Assembly (NCBI RefSeq): GCF_963678425.1
Contig: NZ_OY782855.1
Span: forward strand, 2,418,001 to 2,482,000
Reading direction: 5' to 3'
Origin: an uncultured Bacteroides sp.
GTDB taxonomy: Bacteria > Bacteroidota > Bacteroidia > Bacteroidales > Bacteroidaceae
DNA length: 64,000 bases
Shown here: piece by piece, positions 9,516 through 17,728 of the stretch
Numbering within the stretch: position 1 is the first letter of the stretch
Layout: each line of letters begins with the position of its first letter
Position numbers and translations under genes: made by a program
The notes under the pieces: model-generated
Databases searched by the model: none
The model's input: only the letters and a program-made list of their open reading frames with translations
Told to the model about the DNA's origin: nothing

Positions 9516-9728
9516 ATGCTTTACAGCTTTAATCTGGATTCATTATTATCTGTACAAATGAAGAAGGCTGGTCTGACTCATTCCGATAGCATACCAAAAT
9601 CAAGTTATTCTAGTCTTCTAAAGATAGAACTAGATTCTGCTATGCTCGTGTTAGGAGAACTTAGACTACGCCACGATTCAGTGTATAAAATATCAAATAT
9701 TACTCCTGAGTTTTATCTTCGGAATTAA
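9516..9728 (+). CDS. Small hypothetical protein or gene fragment
   Basis: 70 codons from ATG to TAA. The same frame stays open back to 9438 (26 more codons) without another ATG, which suggests the ATG may be internal to a truncated gene. The product is polar and I do not recognise it. There are no membrane segments or motifs. It converges on the metallo-beta-lactamase gene with 53 bp between. It may be the remains of a longer protein in this decayed region. Confidence 0.3.
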   Translation: MLYSFNLDSLLSVQMKKAGLTHSDSIPKSSYSSLLKIELDSAMLVLGELRLRHDSVYKISNITPEFYLRN

Positions 9729-9781
9729 ATAAATCCCGCTAACCATAATTGTTGATGTTTTATATAAGTATTCTGTTGTTA

Positions 9782-10858
9782 TTACTTCACTACGATCCAT
9801 GCTCCTGTTTTTAAATCTTCATATTCCTTTGAAAAAGCTTTCTTAAATGCTTCTATTGCTTTAACAGAACTATCATGTGTTGAAATTCCAATCAGCTTTA
9901 CATTTCGCTTTTTAATCAATTTTATCTTTTTATTTACATCACTTACTGTAAATGGTTCCCAAGGCAACCTACCTGTAATGAGATATCCCATATATCTTTC
10001 CGAGTCCCCATAAATCGGAAGATGGAATCCCCCAAGAATACCATATATCGGTAAATCAGATATCCTGTCACAACGTAGAAGTAGTTTATCAACTGTCTGA
10101 TGTCCACAACCTGTAACAATAATTAATCCTTTATCCTTAACATTAATAATTAATCCTTGCTCCTGAGTTGTCCAAAAGAACAAAGGGGCCTTTATAATTC
10201 CAGTTGTACAAACTCCCTCACATATCTTGATAGGATCTTTAAAAAACAGAGTAGGTATTTTGAGATTAAGGCTGTCACAGGGGACAAATATATTCATTTT
10301 AGGAAGGATGGATTCATTTTCTGAGTTTATAAAAGTTTTGTCATTAATCCATTTCCAATTATTCTGGTGATCTTCGTGATTGTGTGATATAACAATAGCA
10401 TCTATTTCGCTGACATCAATACCCAGTAAGTCAAGATTATAACGAAGAACACACATTATTGAATCGTCATCAATACCCGTATCAAAAAGTATTGTAAAAT
10501 TGTCAGTTCGGATAAGATAAGACACCCCCTCGGCTTTTCTAAATATTTTCCCATCATTAAGATTCTCAACAAAAGGAATTAATTCAAATTTAATTGTAGA
10601 ACCAAAATCTTGAATTTTAAATAATCTCTGTTGATCACTATTCCATGTAGAATCTGACTTTATTACATTGACCTTATATTGCTTATAAAGTTCTAAGGCA
10701 TTAGAGGTGTCTTTGACAAATGATGCAAATACAGAATCGGTTTCAATAGCTTTAAGCAAATCCGTTTTCTCCTGTTTCGTTAGTTGAAAGAGGTGATTCT
10801 GTTGAGCAGATAATCCAAAACAGAACAATATTGCCAGAAAAAGCAATGCAGTTTTCAT
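9782..10858 (-). CDS. Exported MBL-fold metallohydrolase
   Basis: 358 residues with a clear Sec signal peptide (residues 1-19, ending LSAQQ). The metallo-beta-lactamase signature HxHxDH is HNHEDH at 159-164, with further metal-ligand candidates at H253 (GCGHQT) and H279 (GGFHLP). This layout resembles the DHPS-like branch of MBL hydrolases that includes proteins annotated as dihydropterin-related synthases, not true beta-lactamases. The substrate cannot be read from sequence. The gene stands alone, with about 500 bp of empty sequence upstream and a convergent ORF downstream. Confidence 0.85.
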   Translation of the reverse strand: MKTALLFLAILFCFGLSAQQNHLFQLTKQEKTDLLKAIETDSVFASFVKDTSNALELYKQYKVNVIKSDSTWNSDQQRLFKIQDFGSTIKFELIPFVENLNDGKIFRKAEGVSYLIRTDNFTILFDTGIDDDSIMCVLRYNLDLLGIDVSEIDAIVISHNHEDHQNNWKWINDKTFINSENESILPKMNIFVPCDSLNLKIPTLFFKDPIKICEGVCTTGIIKAPLFFWTTQEQGLIINVKDKGLIIVTGCGHQTVDKLLLRCDRISDLPIYGILGGFHLPIYGDSERYMGYLITGRLPWEPFTVSDVNKKIKLIKKRNVKLIGISTHDSSVKAIEAFKKAFSKEYEDLKTGAWIVVK

Positions 10859-11371
10859 AACTTATCCACTTTAATATTGCATACTTATTTGTAATCATTT
10901 TGCATTTAATTCAGATCTTTTTTTATGCAAATTTGATTAATGATTAGCTTAATATATATAACAATTATATCCTAAAAATGATTCTGTAATGGACGAGGGA
11001 TTAGTAAACTTTATACATTAATAATATTCACTGATTTTGAAACTATTTCGTCAAAAGTTATGATGTCAACTTTTATCATAGGAAGAAACATACGAAATTA
11101 AGTGTATTCTATTTTGGTAAGTCTATAGACACCGAAAAGAGTTAAAAGAGTATTGTGTTTGGCTACCAAGTAAGATTTTATTTAGAAATAAACGAATTAC
11201 GTGCATCGTAGAAAGGTGTCAGATACCACCATTCAAACTTAAAGTAATCTTAGTTTTAAGGTTGTTAGTTTACAGCAAGAATTCTGTTATGGAGATATTT
11301 TCAGGCAAGTTTCAGGCAATAAGAAAAGGCACCCAAGAGTGGAAGCCTCCTAAATGCCTTATTCTTAAAAG
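10859..11371. other. Intergenic region without genes
   Basis: About 510 bp between the MBL gene and the tRNA. I see no ORF with coding character and no promoter box matching TAnnTTTG for the MBL gene. The right end holds the probable tRNA terminator. Confidence 0.55.
11326..11360 (-). terminator. Probable terminator of the tRNA-Met transcript
   Basis: On the minus strand AAGGCA pairs with TGCCTT around an inner GGAGGCTTCC palindrome, and the 3' arm runs into TTTTCTT. It begins about 12 bp after the tRNA 3' end. Confidence 0.5.
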
Positions 11372-11445
11372 TAGCGGGACCCAGGATTGAACTGGGGACC
11401 TCATGATTATGAATCATGCGCTCTAACCGGCTGAGCTATCCCGCC
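11372..11445 (-). tRNA. tRNA-Met (anticodon CAT)
   Basis: The 74-nt sequence folds into a cloverleaf. The acceptor strands GGCGGGA and TCCCGCT end in a G-U pair at 1:72 with discriminator A. The D-arm region is AGCTCAGCCGGTTAGAGC. The anticodon stem CATGA/TCATG encloses the loop TTCATAA, giving anticodon CAT. The T-arm contains GTTCAATCC. CCA is not encoded. A CAT anticodon could also be a lysidine-modified tRNA-Ile2; Met is the default. It does not look like the initiator, because position 1:72 is paired here as G-U. Confidence 0.9.
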
Positions 11446-11634
11446 ATTTTTTATTGCGGTGCAAAGGTATAACATTCTTTGAGTTTTGCAAAATTTCACC
11501 TGTTTTTTTTCTTCATAATCCTTAAAAAGAACGTTTTTCTTTAAAAAACGGGAGAAAATACGGATAAAACAGTCGCTTATACATCAAATTTCAAAAAAAG
11601 TCTTTATCTTGCCAAACGAAAAAGCACGAGAACT

Positions 11635-12021
11635 ATGAAGAAAGAAAGAATTCATATAGAATACCTATTAAACGCATCCTCACGAAGCATCTTATGGAAT
11701 GCGATAAGCACTCCAATCGGCATGGAAGATTGGTTTGCCGATAAAGTTAAAATGAAAGAAAAGACATTTACTTTTACCTGGGGAAAATCAGAAGTCAGAG
11801 AAGCAGAATTGATCGCAACGAGAGTACATTCCTTTGTTAGGTTTCATTGGAAAGATGATGAAGATGAAAAAAGCTTCTTCGAATTTAAAATAAACTATAA
11901 TGAGCTAACAGGAGATTATGTTCTGGAAGTTACGGATTTTGCTGATCCAGAAGAGAAGGATGACCAGTTCGAATTGTGGAATTCTCAGATCGAAACGCTC
12001 AAAAGAGCTTGTGGTATGTAA
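11635..12021 (+). CDS. START-like domain protein
   Basis: 128 residues. The protein resembles the small SRPBCC/AHSA1-like START-domain proteins common in Bacteroidetes: HIEYLLNASSRSILWNAIST at the N-terminus, WFADKV at about residue 33, FTWGKSEVREAELI, and a C-terminal helix ending in LWNSQIETLKRACGM. Its ligand and role are unknown. It is followed after 87 bp by the LptF/G-family permease and may share its transcript. No signal peptide is present, so it should be cytoplasmic. Confidence 0.8.
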   Translation: MKKERIHIEYLLNASSRSILWNAISTPIGMEDWFADKVKMKEKTFTFTWGKSEVREAELIATRVHSFVRFHWKDDEDEKSFFEFKINYNELTGDYVLEVTDFADPEEKDDQFELWNSQIETLKRACGM

Positions 12022-12108
12022 CACCTATATTTATAAAAATAATCAAAAGTATGCGGGAACATCTATTTTTATACTAATTTTGTCGGGGAATTGTACAAAT
12101 TAAAAAAG

Positions 12109-14007
12109 ATGTTACGCATAAAGAAATTAGATCTATTCATTATCAGGAGTTTCATACTCCTTTTTCTAGGAACATTCTTCATCTGCCTTTTTATTTTTAT
12201 AATGCAGTTTTTATGGAGATATGTTGATGAATTAGTTGGTAAAGGACTGGCTTTAAATGTATTATCTGAGTTTTTCTTTTATGCGACATTAACATTAGTA
12301 CCAACTGCACTGCCTTTGGCAATTCTACTTGCCACATTAATGACTTTTGGAAATTTCGGAGAGCGCTATGAATTACTGGCCATAAAAGCTGCCGGTATCT
12401 CATTATTAAGAGTCATGCGTCCACTTTTCATCTTTACTATTTTCCTTTGTTGTATTTCATTCTATTTTCAGAACGTTGTTGCACCCAAAGCACAAGTGAA
12501 GCTCTGGACCTTGCTCATCTCCATGAAGCAAAAATCACCTGAATTAGAAATCCCAGAAGGAGTATTTTACGATGAAATTGAAGGATACAATCTTTATGTG
12601 AAGCATAAAAACAAAGACACCGGAGCTTTATACAATATCATGATTTACAATTTCTCTGATGGATTTGAGAATGCGCATGTCATTGTAGCTGATTCCGGAA
12701 AGCTTGAAATGACGGCCGACAAGCAGCATCTAAACCTACACTTGTATAGCGGAGAAATGTTTGAGAACCTGAAATCTCAAAGTGGTTCAATAGAAAATGT
12801 GCCTTATCGGCGAGAGAGCTTTAAAGAAAAACATACCATTATTGAATTCAATTCCAACTTTAATATGGTTGATGAGAGTTTTATGAGCAATCAATACCAG
12901 AGTAAGAATATGGCTCAGCTTCAAAGTTCTGTCGATTCTATGACTCAGATCGTAGACAGCATTGGAAAGTCATATTATAATGAAGCAGTCACAACTGTTT
13001 ATAAAACAGGGAACAATCAGCAAGGAAAAGATGCACATGAAATTAAAAACAAAAATTTAACTTCCATAAATACCGATAGTATTTTTGAGAACCTTTCATT
13101 ACAAGAAAAACAACGGATTGCTTCCAGCGCATTAAATAGCGCTCAAAACATCTGCAATGACTGGAAATTCAAGAGTTTCAACACAGAAGAAACAGACTTA
13201 CGCATCAGAAAACATGAGATGGAATGGCATAAAAAAATTGCACTGTCATTTTCCTGTTTAATTTTCTTTTTTATCGGAGCCCCATTAGGAGGTATTATCA
13301 GGAAAGGAGGATTGGGTATGCCTGTGGTAGTTTCCGTTTTAATATTCATCATCTACTATATAATAGACACTACTGGGTACAAGATGGCCAGGGATGATAA
13401 ATGGATACTTTGGACAGGACTCTGGATCAGTAGCATCATTCTAGCTCCGGTCGGCGCATTCCTCACATATAAATCAAACAATGATTCCGTGGTACTAAAT
13501 GCCGATACCTATATAAACTGGATCAGAAAAATTGTTGGTATCCGGGACACTCGTCATCTGACTAAGAAGGAGGTCATTATTGAAGACCCTGACTATAAGC
13601 AGGAAAGTGATAATTTAAATCTATTATGTGATAAATGCGAAACATATATCTCTAATAATAAATTAAAAAGAGCGCCCAACTATCTTACTCTTTGGCAGAA
13701 AATTGATAACGACGAAGATATTGTTGATATTAACAAACACCTCGAATTCATTATTGAAAAACTGGCAAACAGTAACAATATAAAAGTTATAAGCATGCTG
13801 AACAACTACCCCATTATGTCTGTTCATGCACATAGATGCCCATTCAACATCCCGGCTCTAAACGCAGTCACAGGAGTATTGTTGCCAATTGGAGTAATCT
13901 TTTATTTCCGAATATGGGCTTTTAGAATACGACTATATAAAGACCTTAAACTGGTTAATAGAACCAGCAGAGATTTACAAGATATAATTAAAACAATTAA
14001 TAAATAG
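12109..14007 (+). CDS. LptF/LptG family LPS-export permease
   Basis: 632 residues from the ATG at 12109; an upstream TTG at 12091 is less likely. Three N-terminal membrane helices with the YjgP/YjgQ pattern (LDLFIIRSFILLFLGTFFIC, then VPTALPLAILLATLMTFGNF) precede a periplasmic beta-jellyroll region, and C-terminal helices carry FFIGAPLGGIIRKGGLGMPV. It would form the membrane part of the LptB2FG ABC transporter that extracts LPS. It is much longer than the roughly 360-residue E. coli proteins, through a long polar periplasmic insertion (about 250-370) and an extra C-terminal domain (about 480-630), as in other Bacteroidetes. F versus G cannot be decided here. Confidence 0.88.
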   Translation: MLRIKKLDLFIIRSFILLFLGTFFICLFIFIMQFLWRYVDELVGKGLALNVLSEFFFYATLTLVPTALPLAILLATLMTFGNFGERYELLAIKAAGISLLRVMRPLFIFTIFLCCISFYFQNVVAPKAQVKLWTLLISMKQKSPELEIPEGVFYDEIEGYNLYVKHKNKDTGALYNIMIYNFSDGFENAHVIVADSGKLEMTADKQHLNLHLYSGEMFENLKSQSGSIENVPYRRESFKEKHTIIEFNSNFNMVDESFMSNQYQSKNMAQLQSSVDSMTQIVDSIGKSYYNEAVTTVYKTGNNQQGKDAHEIKNKNLTSINTDSIFENLSLQEKQRIASSALNSAQNICNDWKFKSFNTEETDLRIRKHEMEWHKKIALSFSCLIFFFIGAPLGGIIRKGGLGMPVVVSVLIFIIYYIIDTTGYKMARDDKWILWTGLWISSIILAPVGAFLTYKSNNDSVVLNADTYINWIRKIVGIRDTRHLTKKEVIIEDPDYKQESDNLNLLCDKCETYISNNKLKRAPNYLTLWQKIDNDEDIVDINKHLEFIIEKLANSNNIKVISMLNNYPIMSVHAHRCPFNIPALNAVTGVLLPIGVIFYFRIWAFRIRLYKDLKLVNRTSRDLQDIIKTINK

Positions 14008-14015
14008 ATTAAGGT

Positions 14016-15230
14016 ATGGAAGAAATTAAACTAAATACAATAGATGAAGCAATTGCCGACTTTCGTGAAGGGAAATTTATAATTGTTGTGGACGACGAAG
14101 ATCGTGAAAATGAGGGAGATTTTATCATTGCTGCAGAAAAAATAACTCCGGAAAAAGTCAATTTCATGCTAAGGTATGGACGTGGTGTTTTATGTGCTCC
14201 TATCACAGAAGAACGCTGCGAAGAACTAGAGCTGGATATGCAGGTTTCTTCAAACACCTCTATTTATGAAACACCTTTCACCGTCACAGTTGACTTACTT
14301 GAAAATTGCACCACAGGTGTTTCCATGCATGACAGGGCAGCAACGATCAAAGCCCTGGCAAACCCTGAGCTAAAGCCTGGCGATCTAGGACGTCCAGGAC
14401 ATATTAATCCCTTGAGAGCTAAAACCCGCGGAGTACTCCGCCGTGCGGGACATACAGAAGCCACTGTAGATATGGCTCGTCTAGCCGGTCTTTATCCTGC
14501 CGGAGCTTTGATTGAAATTATCAATGAAGATGGGACAATGGCCCGTCTGCCAGAGCTAGTGGAGGTTTCTAAAAAATTCGACATCAAAATCATTACCATT
14601 AAAGACCTTATTGCTTACCGCCTTAAAATGGAATCAATGGTTGAAAAAGGAGAAGAGGTTGATATGCCAACCAATTTCGGACATTTCCGCTTGATTCCTT
14701 TCCGTCAGAAATCAAATGGATTAGAACATATTGCATTAATAAAAGGTGAATGGGACGAAGATGAACCTATTTTGGTCAGGGTACATTCTTCTTGCATGAC
14801 TGGTGATATATTTGGTTCTTGTCGTTGTGAATGCGGCGAACAATTGCATAAAGCAATGGCCGAAATTGAAAAAGCAGGTAAAGGTGTTGTCATTTATATG
14901 AATCAGGAAGGTCGCGGTATCGGACTTATGAACAAAATCAAAGCGTATAAGCTTCAAGAAGAAGGATTTGACACCGTTGATGCAAACCTGCATTTAGGTT
15001 TTAACGCCGACGAGCGTGACTATGGTGTAGGGGCAGAAATATTGCGGGAAATTGGCGTACGTAAAATGAGATTACTGACCAACAACCCGGTTAAGCGTAT
15101 TGGACTTGAAGCATATGGATTAGAGATTGTAGAAAATGTAGGCATTGAGATAACTCCTAATCAGTATAATGTTAGATACTTAAAAACGAAAAAGGAACGG
15201 ATGGGTCACACGCTTCATCTTACAAAGTGA
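14016..15230 (+). CDS. ribBA: Bifunctional DHBP synthase/GTP cyclohydrolase II RibBA
   Basis: 404 residues. The N-terminal RibB domain has the acidic [11 protein letters not shown] loop (26-36) that binds the metal and ribulose 5-phosphate. The C-terminal GTP cyclohydrolase II domain has the zinc cysteines C260, C271 and C273 in [15 protein letters not shown] and the NQEGRGIGL motif. The enzyme makes both precursors of riboflavin. It follows the LptF/G gene by 8 bp and is probably cotranscribed. I see no FMN riboswitch upstream. Confidence 0.96.
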   Translation: MEEIKLNTIDEAIADFREGKFIIVVDDEDRENEGDFIIAAEKITPEKVNFMLRYGRGVLCAPITEERCEELELDMQVSSNTSIYETPFTVTVDLLENCTTGVSMHDRAATIKALANPELKPGDLGRPGHINPLRAKTRGVLRRAGHTEATVDMARLAGLYPAGALIEIINEDGTMARLPELVEVSKKFDIKIITIKDLIAYRLKMESMVEKGEEVDMPTNFGHFRLIPFRQKSNGLEHIALIKGEWDEDEPILVRVHSSCMTGDIFGSCRCECGEQLHKAMAEIEKAGKGVVIYMNQEGRGIGLMNKIKAYKLQEEGFDTVDANLHLGFNADERDYGVGAEILREIGVRKMRLLTNNPVKRIGLEAYGLEIVENVGIEITPNQYNVRYLKTKKERMGHTLHLTK

Positions 15231-15349
15231 TATAAAAACAAGAGAAATCAGGTAATTTATTTAAAGAACACACTTGATTTACTTTCTTAATTCATTTATT
15301 TTATCTTATTTTGCATCGTGGAATAAACCAACTATAAACAAGTTTAATT

Positions 15350-16543
15350 ATGAACCAACTTTCAGACCGTTTAAACAGCCTATCTCCTTCTGAAACTTTA
15401 GCTATGTCTCAGAAGAGTAATGAGTTAAAAGCTCAGGGCATTGATGTCATCAACCTTAGTGTAGGAGAACCCGATTTCTTTACTCCAGATTACATTAAGG
15501 AAGCTGCCAAAAAAGCGATTGATGAAAACTTCTCTTTTTATTCTCCAGTACCAGGATACCTGTCACTTCGTAAAGCTATTGCTGCTAAATTAAAGAATGA
15601 AAATGGTCTGGATTATAAACCGGAACAGATAGTTTGTTCCAATGGAGCAAAACAGTCTGTATGCAACACTTTGTTGTGTATCATCGGCCCTGGAGATGAA
15701 GTAATTATACCAGCGCCATATTGGGTTAGTTATATTGAAATGGTAAAACTTGCCGAAGGTAAAAGTATTGTTGTTTCTGCAGGCATCGAACAGAATTTCA
15801 AAATCACTCCGGCTCAGCTTGAGGCGGCAATTACTCCTAAAACCAAAGCGCTGATTCTTTGTTCACCTTCTAATCCTACTGGTAGCATTTACAGCAAAAG
15901 TGAATTAAAAGGATTGGTCGACGTATTGGTTAAATATCCAAACATCATGGTAATTGCAGATGAGATTTATGAACATATCAACTACATCGGAAAACATGAA
16001 AGTATCGCTCAGTTCCCAGAGATTAAAGAACGTGTAGCGTTGATCAACGGAGTTTCTAAAGCCTATGCCATGACAGGATGGAGACTTGGTTTTGTAGCAG
16101 GTCCGGAATGGTTGGCAAAAGCAAACAATAAACTTCAGGGACAATACACCTCAGGCCCTTCATCTATCACTCAAAAAGCAGCTGAAACTGCATTTTCAGG
16201 AGATCAGACCCCTGTGGAAGAGATGCGTAAAGCCTTTGAACGTCGCCGTAATCTTGTACTTGGATTAATTAAAGAGATTCCGGGACTTGAATGTAATGTT
16301 CCTGACGGTGCATTCTATGTATTCCCAAAATGTAATTCTTATTTCGGTAAATCTTTTGGAGATCGGAAGATTGGTAACTCTGCTGATTTAGCTATGTATT
16401 TATTGGAAGAGGGACATGTTGCCTGTGTTGGAGGCGTAGCATTTGGCGCACCAGACTGCATCCGTTTATCTTACGCAACTTCAGACGAGAATCTGGTTGA
16501 AGCAATTAAAAGAATCAAGCAAGCATTGGCTAATCTGAAATAA
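15350..16543 (+). CDS. aspC: PLP-dependent aspartate aminotransferase (class I)
   Basis: 397 residues, normal for AAT subgroup I-gamma. CSPSNPTG (171-178), DEIY (204-207) and the PLP lysine K237 in NGVSKAYAMTGWR are intact, as is the C-terminal CIRLSYATS arginine region. It would interconvert aspartate/2-oxoglutarate and oxaloacetate/glutamate; related aminotransferases can act on other acids, so substrate scope is inferred. It stands alone, with a 119-bp leader and a strong terminator after it. Confidence 0.92.
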   Translation: MNQLSDRLNSLSPSETLAMSQKSNELKAQGIDVINLSVGEPDFFTPDYIKEAAKKAIDENFSFYSPVPGYLSLRKAIAAKLKNENGLDYKPEQIVCSNGAKQSVCNTLLCIIGPGDEVIIPAPYWVSYIEMVKLAEGKSIVVSAGIEQNFKITPAQLEAAITPKTKALILCSPSNPTGSIYSKSELKGLVDVLVKYPNIMVIADEIYEHINYIGKHESIAQFPEIKERVALINGVSKAYAMTGWRLGFVAGPEWLAKANNKLQGQYTSGPSSITQKAAETAFSGDQTPVEEMRKAFERRRNLVLGLIKEIPGLECNVPDGAFYVFPKCNSYFGKSFGDRKIGNSADLAMYLLEEGHVACVGGVAFGAPDCIRLSYATSDENLVEAIKRIKQALANLK

Positions 16544-16603
16544 ACATTTAATATATGTATGGAACTTATCCTTTTTTAGGTTATCTTCCATACGCCTATA
16601 AAT

Positions 16604-16635
16604 AAAAAGGCTACCTTGCTTAAGGTAGCCTTTTT
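16604..16635. terminator. Bidirectional intrinsic terminator
   Basis: A 14-bp perfect stem (AAAAAGGCTACCTT with its complement) with the loop GCTT, bounded by A- and T-runs. It ends both the aminotransferase (+) and the ferredoxin (-) transcripts. Confidence 0.92.
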
Positions 16636-16652
16636 ATTTCACCCAAAGGATT

Positions 16653-16823
16653 TTAGTTTCCCGGATGTATTGCTTCAGAAGGACAAACATCTGCGCAAGT
16701 TCCACAGTCTGTACAAATCTCAGGGTTGATAGAATAGATATCACCTTCAGAGATAGCTTCTACTGGACACTCGTCAATACAAGTTCCGCAAGCAATACAA
16801 TCATCACTAATTACGTAAGCCAT
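16653..16823 (-). CDS. 2[4Fe-4S] ferredoxin
   Basis: A 56-residue protein with two CxxCxxCxxxC clusters: C9, C12, C15, C19 and C37, C40, C43, C47. Length and internal symmetry are those of clostridial-type bacterial ferredoxins, low-potential electron carriers for enzymes such as pyruvate:ferredoxin oxidoreductase in anaerobes. It starts with MAYVIS and ends IHPGN. It is monocistronic, with a -7 promoter box 38 bp upstream and the shared terminator downstream. Confidence 0.95.
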   Translation of the reverse strand: MAYVISDDCIACGTCIDECPVEAISEGDIYSINPEICTDCGTCADVCPSEAIHPGN

Positions 16824-16860
16824 TTTCTTTAATTTTAAATATTAGTACTAATTTGTTCAG

Positions 16861-16868
16861 CAAAAATA
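16861..16868 (-). promoter_or_regulatory. Promoter -7 box of the ferredoxin gene
   Basis: The minus strand reads TATTTTTG, an exact TAnnTTTG match, 38 bp upstream of the ferredoxin ATG. A clear -33 TTTG is not seen. Confidence 0.6.
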
Positions 16869-17021
16869 AAGATTAAATTCTTTTTCCTGCTATGTTTCAT
16901 TCATAAATTATCCTAATTTTTATTTTATCTAAATTGGATCATACTAATTTGCTTTTAAATGTTCCTTTCCTGCAATAAGAATCACTGTTCATCGTTATTA
17001 AGAAAATAAAGATCCACTGAA

Positions 17022-17723
17022 TTGAAACGCGCATTAATCATATTACTCTCTTTTGTATTTGTTATCGGTGTAAATGCACAAATGAAAAAACTGCAGAATC
17101 GCCCATACATCGATCAAAGAAGGCTGCATTACGGCTTCCTGATCGGTTTGCACACTCAGGATCTGAATATTACAAATAATGGATTCATTACAGAAAACGG
17201 CGAATCATGGTTTGCTGATGTGGCAACTTATTCACCGGGATTTAGTGTCGGGGTATTAGGTGAACTCTATTTAAACAAATATCTTTCACTTCGTGCCATT
17301 CCGACCCTTGATTTTGGGGATAAAACAGTTGTCTTCAAAGAACAGACTAGCGGGAAAGAGGAACGGCAGCAAATTAAATCCACTTATTTCTCAATCCCAC
17401 TTGATTTAAAATACAGTGCAGAACGCTTCAACAACTACCGTCCATACGTCATGACTGGAATTAGCCCCACGATTGACCTCAGCGTAAGGAAGAACAAACC
17501 TTTATTGGTTAAGAGCGCAGACTGCTATCTTGAAGCTGGTTTCGGCTGCGATTTTTATCTTCCTTACTTTAAACTTATCCCAGAATTAAAATTCTGTTTT
17601 GGACTAAGTAATCTGCTACAGTCCACCCGGACAGATTTAAATGACAAATCTCTCTTGAAATACACACAATCCGTCAATCAGATAAGCTCCCGCATGATTG
17701 TGTTTTCTCTCTATTTTGAATAG
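17022..17723 (+). CDS. porT: PorT-like outer-membrane protein
   Basis: 233 residues starting at TTG 17022. An in-frame stop lies upstream and the next ATG would remove the signal peptide, so TTG is preferred. After the signal peptide (residues 1-19) the sequence alternates as an eight-strand outer-membrane barrel (LHYGFLIGLHTQDLNI, YSPGFSVGVLGELYLN, YLSLRAIPTLDFGD). This matches PorT, a component of the type IX secretion machinery in Porphyromonas; in Bacteroides the homologue persists and its job is less clear. It converges on the GH3 gene. Confidence 0.8.
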   Translation: MKRALIILLSFVFVIGVNAQMKKLQNRPYIDQRRLHYGFLIGLHTQDLNITNNGFITENGESWFADVATYSPGFSVGVLGELYLNKYLSLRAIPTLDFGDKTVVFKEQTSGKEERQQIKSTYFSIPLDLKYSAERFNNYRPYVMTGISPTIDLSVRKNKPLLVKSADCYLEAGFGCDFYLPYFKLIPELKFCFGLSNLLQSTRTDLNDKSLLKYTQSVNQISSRMIVFSLYFE

Positions 17724-17728
17724 GTGAT

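Noticed and set aside
11290..11392. Short ORF starting at ATG 11290 and running toward the tRNA
   Set aside because: It overlaps the tRNA 3' region and its terminator and has no family character.
13900..14020. FMN riboswitch before ribBA
   Set aside because: The region upstream is coding for the LptF/G protein with an 8-bp gap; no RFN-type sequence is seen.
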